DNA of 16,958 nt, from contig JAKSOY010000081.1 of assembly GCA_024405255.1 (NCBI GenBank), positions 1 to 16,958 on the forward strand, written 5' to 3'. This document shows positions 8,070-15,475 of this stretch, piece after piece. Made by a program: the position numbers and the translations under genes. The stretch comes from Kiritimatiellia bacterium (lineage in GTDB: Bacteria; Verrucomicrobiota; Kiritimatiellia; RFP12; UBA1067). Positions within the stretch are counted from its first letter, which is position 1. Each line of letters opens with the position of its first letter. The notes under the pieces were generated by a model. It was not told the origin of the DNA. It did no database searches and saw only the letters and a program-made list of their open reading frames with translations.

Positions 8070-10802
8070 CTATTTGTACTCGATTGTCACCTTGCCGTTC
8101 AGACGGCGGCCGGAGACGCGGCGACCGTCGGAGAGGCGGATGTTTTCGAAGGAGACGTCCTTCCAGGCGGCGGGACAGCCGCGGAAGAATTCAACCTTGT
8201 CGTTGACTTCGTGGACCATCATCTCCATGATCGCCGTACAGGCCGCCCCCGAACCGTCCATCACCATCTCTTCACGCGCCACCTGGTGTCCGGCGCGATC
8301 AAGCCGGTAATGCCCCATGGTCGCAAAGCCGGGACGCTTGAACGCACACAGCGAGGCATGGCCGCAGTTGCTGAAATACGTCTTCCAGGCGTGCAGCATC
8401 TCAACGGCGTCTTCCGGATAGCCGCCATGCGTGTAGATCGCAGACGCCCAGGGCACGCACCACCCCGTCCAATTCCGCGGACCTTGCTGCTTCCACGTCG
8501 CGAACGAGGTCTTCACCCGCTCCGCCGTGTCGGGGTCGGACAAATCGAAAACGTCGAACGGATAGAGTCCCGCGAGATGCGAATGATGACGATGGGATTC
8601 ATTCTGCGGCTTGCCTTCGAAAATCGAGATGCCGCCCTTTTCATCGAAGCTCGCAAGCGGCAGGCGCTTCTCGACATCGAGCCACATCGGATCGGGCGTC
8701 TCGCCGAGCATCTTCGCGGCGCTGATGAGGTTGCGCGCCAATCGATGGGCCGCCGCGAGCTGGAAGCTCGGGTTCACGCCCACCGACTTCTCAAAGGAGG
8801 CACCGCCCCATTCCGGGGACGGTCCCGTGGGGAGCGAAAGGCGTCCATCGACCTCTTCCATCATCGCCCGATAGACCTTCATCGCCCCCTTCATGAACGG
8901 ATAGGCGTCCGTCACGAGGAACTCGCGATCGCCAAAATACCGCGCATAGTCGAACATCATCTGCGCCACCCAGGCGGTGGAACCATGGTCGATCGTCCCC
9001 GTCCAGAAGCCGCCGATGCACACGCCGCGATCGTCGACGGAATGCGGCAGCGTAAAGCCGTCTTCCACGCCGCAGAACAAGCGCGCGTTTTCCCGGAGCG
9101 TCGGCCACCAGCCCTTGATCATGCGGAAGAGCGGCAGCAGATTCTTCGGATGGCCGCCGCGATAGGCCGGCGAGAAAATCTCCTGCACGTTGATGTTGAA
9201 ATGATAGTCGCCACACCAATAGATGTACGAATCGTCTTCCAGGAAACCGCCCTGCAGCCCCGGCGGCACGCCTTCGGGATCGGTAATCGAGCCGAAGCGG
9301 AACATGCCGTAATCGAAAAGATGCTGGCAGATGGGATCGGGCACCGTCACGTGCGCACCTTCCTTCCAGAAGGCCCGCCACTGCGCAAGCGATTCCGCGC
9401 GGATCGTCTCATACGGCACAAAGCCGCCTTCCGTATGCGAACCGCGCGCCGTACGAACGGCCAACTCGCGTCCCTTCGCAAAGCAGTCGATCGTCACCGC
9501 AGGATCAGCAGGGAACTCCCAGGTGAAGCCCGAACGCGCGCCATCCCACGCCCGCTTCACCGCCGGCTTGAATTTCAACGCTCCGTAGGCCTGGCGCGCC
9601 CCCGGGAATTCAAGTGCCGCGTACGGTTCGGCGCTGAACGCGACATCGGCGGGGAACCGCAACGAGAACGCGCGGCTCGTCTTGCCCATCGCAAGTTCAA
9701 TCGTCTTCTCCTCGCCCTGGTGGGATACGACGATCTCCCCGAGACCCGTGTACGGATCGACCGTCCCGCGCAGCAGAACGACGCCCGGCAATTTGACGAC
9801 GAAACGTCCAAGCGGCATCATCGTGGGATTCCGCGGCTCCCCAGGTGGCGTCGTCTTCCTGAACAGCCCCAGGAGACGCGCCTTGTCGTTCTTGCGAATG
9901 GCATCGACGATGTTCGTGTAGCTCTGCTCTTTCGTCCAATGGTAGCCGCCACGGTGGTCCCAGAGGTCGGCGCGGCCAAGGGACACGTTGAGCGTATCGT
10001 CCCGGCCCCACACCATCACGCCTGTCACGGAATCGGAGAAGCCAAGCCCCTGCTGATGGCGGAGAAGCGGGAAGGTCCAATGCACCCGACGCGAACCATC
10101 CGTATACACGCCCTTCCCGCCGAACCACTTCGCGCGCAGATAGTTTTCAACCTCCACGCGTTCAACGGCGTTCAGCTCGCGCGGAAAGGCGATCACTTCG
10201 CAAAGACGCTTGCCGCCATAACGGCGCTCGATCACGCTGCGGTCCTTCGTGAGGCAGTTGACGAGCCCCCCGGCCTTTCGTGTCCAGGTGAAGAGCTGAT
10301 AGCCGGTCGGCATCTTCGTGGCGTGCGGATCGTAGACGGGGAAACCGTCCTGCCAGAAGACCGTCCCGTTCTCGCGCATGTCCCGATAGAGATAGGTACC
10401 GCCCGTCCCACGCACAAAGGGATACTCCGTCTCGCCGTTGTTGTTGCAGAGGAGAAACGCATTCCAGTCCGAATCGAGATCCACCACGAAGAACGCCGTT
10501 TTGATGCGGTATTCCTGGGCGAACTGCATGTCACAGCGCGTGTGGATCTTGTAGAAGTCGACAGCTCGCTTGCCCTTGAGCGGACCTTCGGCGATTTCGA
10601 TCACCTGCGGCGCACAATCCATGTAGGACGTCGCCACGGGATACGCCGCTCCACGCGGATCGGCCCAGCGTTCGAGCTTCGCCCCGACGGGTTCGGCGAG
10701 CATCGAGGCATCGAGCCAGAACGAAGCCTCCTTCACTAGCGCGGGCACGGCGAAAGCCCCCACAGAAGCCAGCGCCACAATCAACAACAGACACTTTTTC
10801 AT
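8070..10802 (-). CDS. Exported GH95-family alpha-L-fucosidase/alpha-L-galactosidase with an N-terminal jelly-roll-like domain (910 aa)
   Basis: GH95 enzymes are inverting exo-hydrolases that remove terminal alpha-L-fucose (mostly alpha-1,2) or alpha-L-galactose. The catalytic signatures are all present: NIN in DYHFNINVQ (N536, N538), the general acid in GPSPEWGG (E664), RHHSHLAGLYP near 738-750, and the DG of MVMDGSG (D849). They match the N, N, E, D set known from bifidobacterial AfcA. Layout: signal peptide 1-18, an extra domain at about 25-230 (SFWLDAS to YLRAKWFG), a diverged GH95 N-terminal beta-sandwich at about 240-480, then the (alpha/alpha)6 barrel and a C-terminal part. The extra domain is homologous to residues 800-996 of the neighbouring giant protein. 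The start is 11 bases after the stop of the preceding hydrolase with no clear ribosome binding site, so translational coupling is likely. Fucosidase versus galactosidase specificity cannot be read from the sequence. Confidence 0.9.
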   Translation of the reverse strand: MKKCLLLIVALASVGAFAVPALVKEASFWLDASMLAEPVGAKLERWADPRGAAYPVATSYMDCAPQVIEIAEGPLKGKRAVDFYKIHTRCDMQFAQEYRIKTAFFVVDLDSDWNAFLLCNNNGETEYPFVRGTGGTYLYRDMRENGTVFWQDGFPVYDPHATKMPTGYQLFTWTRKAGGLVNCLTKDRSVIERRYGGKRLCEVIAFPRELNAVERVEVENYLRAKWFGGKGVYTDGSRRVHWTFPLLRHQQGLGFSDSVTGVMVWGRDDTLNVSLGRADLWDHRGGYHWTKEQSYTNIVDAIRKNDKARLLGLFRKTTPPGEPRNPTMMPLGRFVVKLPGVVLLRGTVDPYTGLGEIVVSHQGEEKTIELAMGKTSRAFSLRFPADVAFSAEPYAALEFPGARQAYGALKFKPAVKRAWDGARSGFTWEFPADPAVTIDCFAKGRELAVRTARGSHTEGGFVPYETIRAESLAQWRAFWKEGAHVTVPDPICQHLFDYGMFRFGSITDPEGVPPGLQGGFLEDDSYIYWCGDYHFNINVQEIFSPAYRGGHPKNLLPLFRMIKGWWPTLRENARLFCGVEDGFTLPHSVDDRGVCIGGFWTGTIDHGSTAWVAQMMFDYARYFGDREFLVTDAYPFMKGAMKVYRAMMEEVDGRLSLPTGPSPEWGGASFEKSVGVNPSFQLAAAHRLARNLISAAKMLGETPDPMWLDVEKRLPLASFDEKGGISIFEGKPQNESHRHHSHLAGLYPFDVFDLSDPDTAERVKTSFATWKQQGPRNWTGWCVPWASAIYTHGGYPEDAVEMLHAWKTYFSNCGHASLCAFKRPGFATMGHYRLDRAGHQVAREEMVMDGSGAACTAIMEMMVHEVNDKVEFFRGCPAAWKDVSFENIRLSDGRRVSGRRLNGKVTIEYK

Positions 10803-10813
10803 CTGTCACAAAC

Positions 10814-12919
10814 TCATTTCACATTGTCCATACTCAGTTTGACATGCTTGTATCCCTTTGCCGGGATCGTCACGGTGATCGTACGATCTGCGAGGCCGGC
10901 GTAATGGAGCGGCAGGGCAATCGTGCGCGTGATGTCTTTCGAGGTGGGATTGAAGAAGAAGGCAATCGCCTTTTCCGGTCCCGGATTCTGCGCATCGCAC
11001 ATCATCCAGCCATCCCAGTCGCGGCCGTCGGCACGGCGGAGATGGATGAAATCACCCGTGAGAATGCGACGATTCGTCTTGTAGAAATCCACCCATTTCT
11101 TGACGACCGCCAAGGTCTCCGGCGAATCGTAGAGCCGCGGTCCACGCCAACACGCCTGCACGCCCGCACCGAGCAGATCGGCGAAGCGCTGGTCGTAGTG
11201 CTTGAGGTTCTCCTTGAGCGGTTCCACCACGGCCGCCGCACCGCCACCGTGATAGACCGTGAGCGGCACGAACATCCAGCCCATCGAAGAGGTCTTTGTC
11301 CATGTGCCGTCGAACACGTTCTGACGTTCGATGAGCACCTGCAATTCGCGCGGCAGGGACCAGTTTGTCTCGCGGTAGCCCATTCCGTTCTTGTTGCCAC
11401 CGTTGAGATAGTAGCTGTCGGGCTGGTTCACATAGATGCCGTTGGCGCGGCAGAACCGATAGAGGTCGCGCTGGGCCTCCCACTGCACGCGGAAGGAATC
11501 CGCTGCGCCATGATGGTAGGGATGCGTCGTCGACGAGCAGATGTCGCCCGGATAGGGTCCGTCATTCTCGAAGATGCCGAAGTCCGCCCCTTTCATGAAG
11601 TCTTTGAGACCCTTCAGGTAGTCGACGCCCCATTGCGCGCCAAGACACGGAGCCTTCCCGTAGCGGCACGGTCCCAACACGTTATCCGCCACCGTCGCGG
11701 CGCTGCGCGACGAGGTGAGCGAGTAGCCGCCGAGCGCGATGCCCGCCGCCTTTGCTTCGGCGGACAGTTTCGCATAGCGCGCGCGGTAGGCCGGATCGGC
11801 GCTTTCCAGATTGAAACCCGAACCGAAACTCATGAGCAGCGTTTCAAAGCCCGTCGCCTTGCATTGTTCGATGCCCGCACGCACCTGGGCGTCGCCGGAG
11901 GCCTTCAGATGGAAGATGAGCGGGTTCTCGTCCGTCCATGGCGCCAAGAGCCGCCAGAAGCGGCGAATGGCGAGTCCGCGCCGTTCGCGTTCCGTCGAAT
12001 CCATCGCGATTTCCCACGCGCGGATCGACTCCATCGCCTGTCCCGGTGCGAGATAGGTGGCAAAGTTGCCGCACGGCTCCACCACATAGCGGCAGGCTCG
12101 CGTGCGCGCATAGTTCTCCTGCGTGAGGAACGCGCTATCCTGCTGATAGGCGCCACCAAGCTCGCGTCCCGTCGACGACGCATCGGCGAAGAAAAGTTCC
12201 GTGAGGAAAAAGAGATCGTTCGGACGATCCATGTGGTCGATGTCGCTGTTGCCGTGGGATTCCGCCAACCGCAGCAATTCCGAACGACAGGTCTTCACGA
12301 CATTCGTGCGCGTGCTCGTATTCTCGATGCGCACCCACTTCGAAATGATCGGCGCCCCGTCGTAGATTTCATAATGCACCTCGACCTTCGGCAGATTGGC
12401 GGCCGGTGCCGTAAACGAAAGCGTGAGTTCGCGTCCCTTCGGCGGCCAGGGGAGTTCGCGCGCGGACCATTCGGGATGGCGCTGCCACTCGAACCGCGCA
12501 CGGATGGGTCCGAACGCATGGCCCGCATAATGATAGACGCCCGACGTGCCCTTGCTGGGCGAAAGCGGCTGCAGGGACTTCTCCCATTCGACGCACGTGT
12601 AGTTCAACACCGGCGGTTCCTTCACACCGCCCACATCATACCACTTGCCGTCCACCTCGAACTGCGCTTCGCGGTCTGGCGCGCGCACATACTCTTCGCC
12701 TGTCGTGAGGCACTTGAAACTCCAGGTCGTCACATCGGGTTTCAACAGGAGTTCGCGCCGCACGAGCCCGTTTTCGAGAACGATCCGTCCGTCCTTCTCA
12801 TAAGCCTGTGCAACGAACGGCGAAGGATCGACGATCCAATCCGCCCCCGAAACCGTTCCCGCACCTGCGGCAACAACCAACGCCACCAAACCGATTTTTG
12901 TGTATTTCATTGAGGTCAT
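10814..12919 (-). CDS. Exported TIM-barrel glycoside hydrolase, alpha-galactosidase-clan-like (701 aa)
   Basis: The signal peptide is MKYTKIGLVALVVAAGAGTVSGA, starting at Met4; both Met1 (12919) and Met4 (12910) are possible. Met1 is kept because a possible leader ORF ends in TGAAATG exactly there. The layout looks like an N-terminal beta-sandwich (about 30-310), a barrel (about 330-600; GFETLLMSFGSGF is an early strand) and a C-terminal beta domain (about 620-700). FGIFENDGPYPGD places D453 and D459 where clan GH-D enzymes (GH27, GH31, GH36) carry their catalytic aspartate after strand 4. HPYHHGAADS and MGYRETNWSLPRE are further conserved-looking barrel-end motifs. I cannot assign a CAZy family with confidence; alpha-galactosidase or alpha-N-acetylgalactosaminidase activity is an inference. 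It is almost certainly co-transcribed with the GH95 gene 11 bases downstream. Confidence 0.75.
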   Translation of the reverse strand: MTSMKYTKIGLVALVVAAGAGTVSGADWIVDPSPFVAQAYEKDGRIVLENGLVRRELLLKPDVTTWSFKCLTTGEEYVRAPDREAQFEVDGKWYDVGGVKEPPVLNYTCVEWEKSLQPLSPSKGTSGVYHYAGHAFGPIRARFEWQRHPEWSARELPWPPKGRELTLSFTAPAANLPKVEVHYEIYDGAPIISKWVRIENTSTRTNVVKTCRSELLRLAESHGNSDIDHMDRPNDLFFLTELFFADASSTGRELGGAYQQDSAFLTQENYARTRACRYVVEPCGNFATYLAPGQAMESIRAWEIAMDSTERERRGLAIRRFWRLLAPWTDENPLIFHLKASGDAQVRAGIEQCKATGFETLLMSFGSGFNLESADPAYRARYAKLSAEAKAAGIALGGYSLTSSRSAATVADNVLGPCRYGKAPCLGAQWGVDYLKGLKDFMKGADFGIFENDGPYPGDICSSTTHPYHHGAADSFRVQWEAQRDLYRFCRANGIYVNQPDSYYLNGGNKNGMGYRETNWSLPRELQVLIERQNVFDGTWTKTSSMGWMFVPLTVYHGGGAAAVVEPLKENLKHYDQRFADLLGAGVQACWRGPRLYDSPETLAVVKKWVDFYKTNRRILTGDFIHLRRADGRDWDGWMMCDAQNPGPEKAIAFFFNPTSKDITRTIALPLHYAGLADRTITVTIPAKGYKHVKLSMDNVK

Positions 12920-12920
12920 T

Positions 12921-12977
12921 TCAAAACCCGTTCAGACCCGTGGCGATGGTCATGCAACAGGACATGAAATCCACCAT
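12921..12977 (-). CDS. Possible 18-codon leader peptide upstream of the TIM-barrel hydrolase
   Basis: The open frame reads MVDFMSCCMTIATGLNGF and is preceded by AGAGGTG (12981-12987), with 5 bases between GAGG and the ATG. This is a much better ribosome binding site than any in front of the hydrolase. The stop forms TGAAATG with the hydrolase start at 12919, leaving one base between stop and start, an arrangement typical of translational coupling. The whole frame lies inside the predicted mRNA leader (transcript start near 13005). There is no homology support for so short a peptide, so it may be coincidental. Confidence 0.35.
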   Translation of the reverse strand: MVDFMSCCMTIATGLNGF

Positions 12978-13011
12978 CGACACCTCTAGTCTCGAAGAAT
13001 TGAACGCCAAT

Positions 13012-13040
13012 ATTATGTCATATCCACCCAACTTTGGCAA
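13012..13040 (-). promoter_or_regulatory. sigma70-like promoter of the TIM-barrel hydrolase/GH95 unit
   Basis: On the minus strand TTGCCA (13035-13040) and CATAAT (13012-13017) are 17 bases apart; each box matches consensus at five of six positions. Transcription would start near 13005, giving a leader of about 85 bases that contains the possible leader peptide. The rest of the 232-base gap (12920-13151) holds a short dyad at 13055-13068 and no convincing terminator for the GH97 gene. Confidence 0.6.
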
Positions 13041-13054
13041 GCTGCAATCTGCCC

Positions 13055-13068
13055 CCACCCGTGGGTGG
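13055..13068. promoter_or_regulatory. Inverted repeat, possible operator upstream of the hydrolase promoter
   Basis: CCACCC-GT-GGGTGG is a perfect dyad with 6-base arms. Its centre lies about 57 bases upstream of the predicted transcription start and 14 bases upstream of the -35 box, a position common for activator binding. As RNA it would have a loop too tight for a good terminator and no T-run follows, so an operator is the better guess. No regulator gene is present in the window to pair with it. Confidence 0.3.
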
Positions 13069-13151
13069 TGAAAAGACAATTCCAATGCCGCGACCATGTC
13101 CGTTTTTCACCAAGCCCATTTCCGCTCCTTTACAAGTTGGAGGCGTCCTCG

Positions 13152-15059
13152 TCACGGGACGCGGACAGTCCCCACGAAACCGCCACCGGCTTTCATATTG
13201 AGGGTGAGAGAACGACCGGCGGTGACTGTCTTTTCTCCCTCGTCGGTCCAGAGGCGAAGCGTTGTGCCATTCGCAAGAAAATCGGTGGGAATGGTGATCG
13301 TGCGCGCCGTTGCGCCGTTCATGCCGCCGAGGAACCAGTCCTTACCGCGGCGGCGGGCGAGCACGAGGAACTGAGCGACCTCTCCGGCGAGGACTTTTGT
13401 TTCGTCATAGGTCCACGGGAGCGCACGTACGAACTCGAAAATCCGCGTATCGTCGGCAAGCGCCTTCGCCGTCTTGCCGCGCAGAATTGCCGTGGGACCG
13501 GGATAGCAGATGAGAAAAGCCGCTGCATGCGCATGTGTACGATTCGCCTCGAAGAAATACGGCGTGTAGTCAAAGGGACCCGCGAGGCAGCGCGTAAAGG
13601 GCAGCGCCACATCCTGCCGCAGCGGATGGTGGCCTTCCTCGCCGCCGCCGCCTTCGCAGATGAAAAGATTCGGCCAGGTGCGGTCGAGTCCGTCAGGAAC
13701 GAGCCGGTCGTGGATGTCAAGCCACAGATGGTGCTTCGCCGCCAACGCAATCATGTTCCGCAACCAGTCCGTGGACCTCTGCGACCCATAGGCGACAAAG
13801 CCCGGCTTGAGGCCCGCGATTCCCCACTGCTCGTAGGTGGCGAAGAGGTTCTCGAGATCGGCGTTTTCCAAAACGCTGCCATGCACGTAGAGACAAAGGC
13901 CCATGCCCATCGCCTTCAACTCGGCGACGATTTTCGGAATGTCGAGTTCCACCTTGTAGCGCGTGATTTCAAGATACCCCCAGTATGGATGGTAGGGGAC
14001 CGTCCCCTTCGCGGGCGTAAAGGGATCGGCCTTCACATTCTCCCGCACCGTGGGATCGGCGGCGAATTGCGGATTCTTCTTGAGGAAGAAGGCGAGGTCC
14101 GATTCATTCCACGCATACTCTGTTCCATACCAGCCCCAGTCGATCTGCAGGTACTTGGCCCCGATGCGCTTCGCCTCTTTCGCGGCCGCGATCACTTCGG
14201 GCGTACGCAGCTCGCAGTTGTAGCAATCGGAAATGGCAAGTCCGGGTTTGAGCCACGCCGGATCCGCAATCGCGCAAGGCGGATTGAGCGTTTGAACGAG
14301 CGGCGCACGTTCGATCAAGCCGGTCGCATTCGGCGCGAGGAGCACAACCCGCCAGGGCGACACCCATTCGCCGCGGCCGCACTTCGTCCCGTGTACGAAC
14401 TCGCTTCTAAAGCCCCCTCTTCCATCCGCCCGCAGATAGACGCGCGGCCAATTGACGGTGTACACTTCGAGGAGGCTCGCGTAAACTCCCGCCGGCGTTT
14501 TCAACGTGAGCGGCAGACGCCACCGCGCGCCTGCGTTCAGCTTCGCAACGGAAAGCGGGTTTTCCGGGTAGGTGGCCTCCGTTTCGGGAATCGGCCAGCA
14601 CACGGAGTCCTCCGCGAATGAAATCGAAAAGCCCTCATTCCCAAGTTCGTTTTCCTCGTAGATGTTCGGTGTGGTGCGATAGCGCACCGCGACACCTTCA
14701 TTGTAGGCACGTAATTCGATCTGCAGCGTTTCACGCCCCTTCTCCCCCCGGTTCGTGAAACGGATGCGTCGCTCGGTGAAACACTCGGGATAGGAACTCG
14801 CCGTACCCCACACGGGTGTCCATGCCGCCTTCACCGTCCGTTCCGAGGCGTCAATCACGCTATACCACCCGCCAGGCGCAAATGAAAGCGAACCCACGCG
14901 CCGGTCGCCATACTGAAAGGCAAGCATTGGCCGCCCGTTCTGCACATTGAAAAGACACGTCACCTTCCCGTCCGGCGAAGAAAAAGGCGTACCGCAATCA
15001 ACGGCCCCCACCGACAGGACCACCACAACGAAGACAAACAAGAAAATTCTGCGCATCAT
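13152..15059 (-). CDS. Exported GH97-family glycoside hydrolase (635 aa)
   Basis: GH97 enzymes are calcium-dependent exo-acting alpha-glucosidases or alpha-galactosidases, and the length is typical of the family. The N-terminal part begins SSPDGKV (about 25-280, beta-supersandwich); the barrel carries LQIDWGWYGTEY, GLKPGFVAYGSQ (G420), DIHDRLVPDGLDRTWPN (D451) and FICEGGGGEEG (E469, E475). E469 and E475 correspond to the conserved glutamates (calcium ligand and general acid) of SusB. Position 420 is Gly, where retaining GH97 galactosidases have the nucleophile Asp, so the enzyme is probably not a canonical retaining type. The start is one of two adjacent ATGs (15059, 15056), with GAGG at 15064-15067; it yields a signal peptide (MMRRIFLFVFVVVVLSVGAV). 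An ATG at 15101 would add 14 residues that do not look like a signal. Sugar specificity is unresolved. Confidence 0.88.
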   Translation of the reverse strand: MMRRIFLFVFVVVVLSVGAVDCGTPFSSPDGKVTCLFNVQNGRPMLAFQYGDRRVGSLSFAPGGWYSVIDASERTVKAAWTPVWGTASSYPECFTERRIRFTNRGEKGRETLQIELRAYNEGVAVRYRTTPNIYEENELGNEGFSISFAEDSVCWPIPETEATYPENPLSVAKLNAGARWRLPLTLKTPAGVYASLLEVYTVNWPRVYLRADGRGGFRSEFVHGTKCGRGEWVSPWRVVLLAPNATGLIERAPLVQTLNPPCAIADPAWLKPGLAISDCYNCELRTPEVIAAAKEAKRIGAKYLQIDWGWYGTEYAWNESDLAFFLKKNPQFAADPTVRENVKADPFTPAKGTVPYHPYWGYLEITRYKVELDIPKIVAELKAMGMGLCLYVHGSVLENADLENLFATYEQWGIAGLKPGFVAYGSQRSTDWLRNMIALAAKHHLWLDIHDRLVPDGLDRTWPNLFICEGGGGEEGHHPLRQDVALPFTRCLAGPFDYTPYFFEANRTHAHAAAFLICYPGPTAILRGKTAKALADDTRIFEFVRALPWTYDETKVLAGEVAQFLVLARRRGKDWFLGGMNGATARTITIPTDFLANGTTLRLWTDEGEKTVTAGRSLTLNMKAGGGFVGTVRVP

Positions 15060-15079
15060 CTTTCCTCTTTCTGTTCTAG

Positions 15080-15107
15080 ATTCTACCTTGACAAATTGCA
15101 ATCACAC
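15080..15107 (-). promoter_or_regulatory. weak candidate promoter for the GH97 gene
   Basis: A good -10 box, TAGAAT (15080-15085), lies about 20 bases before the GH97 start. Its best -35 partner is only GTGTGA (15102-15107) at 16-base spacing, which is poor. The GH97 gene could equally be read from the serine-hydrolase promoter at 16709-16737. Confidence 0.3.
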
Positions 15108-15122
15108 GGTCGGCCTGCCCCC

Positions 15123-15440
15123 TCACGGCGCATCTTTGCAAGCTTGCCGAAATCGCTCTTGATCTGGCGAGCGCGCCAGGATGGCGGCGTGGTTCGGCGC
15201 GCTCACGGTGATGGCGTCAAAGAGGTTGAGTCCGGTCACAGACCAGGCGCAGTTGTAGCCCGGCTGCCAGGCGTTCTTGCGAAGCCGCTCGAGGTTGGGC
15301 ATGCAGGCGCTCCCCAGGGTGTCGGCGCGCCAGCCGTCCAGCATGATCAACAGCGCCTTCGGCTTGCGCGGAGCCGTCTCCGCCGCGACCGCGCAGGTCG
15401 CAAGTGCGAGAATGGATAATACAAGCGATTTACAGTTCAT
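15123..15440 (-). pseudogene. Truncated N-terminus of an exported alkaline-phosphatase-superfamily phosphodiesterase/sulfatase-like protein (105 aa)
   Basis: The start is sound: GAGG (15447-15450) sits 6 bases upstream of ATG 15440 and the product begins with a signal peptide (MNCKSLVLSILALATCAVAA). KALLIMLDGWRADTL contains the first metal-binding aspartate (D35), and SAPNHAA (80-86) is the usual nucleophile segment of the type I phosphodiesterase/nucleotide pyrophosphatase branch, with S80 as likely nucleophile. Where such proteins continue for some 200-350 more residues carrying the remaining metal ligands, this one changes after AAI (residue 87) into unrelated sequence and stops at residue 105. 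Without the other metal ligands it should be inactive. It follows the serine hydrolase by 35 bases and is probably co-transcribed with it. An assembly artefact is possible but nothing indicates one. Confidence 0.75.
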
Positions 15441-15475
15441 CAGACACCTCTTCGGGATTCTTTTCTTGAATGCGT

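Noticed and set aside
8052..10739. 895-codon plus-strand frame covering almost all of the GH95 gene
   Set aside because: Despite its length it is Arg/His-rich without motifs; the minus strand encodes all GH95 catalytic residues.
10844..12913. 689-codon plus-strand frame opposite the TIM-barrel hydrolase
   Set aside because: Antisense shadow; no domain, no plausible ribosome binding site, and the coding evidence is clear on the other strand.
13065..14621. 518-codon plus-strand frame opposite the GH97 gene
   Set aside because: Antisense shadow of a clearly recognised GH97 enzyme.
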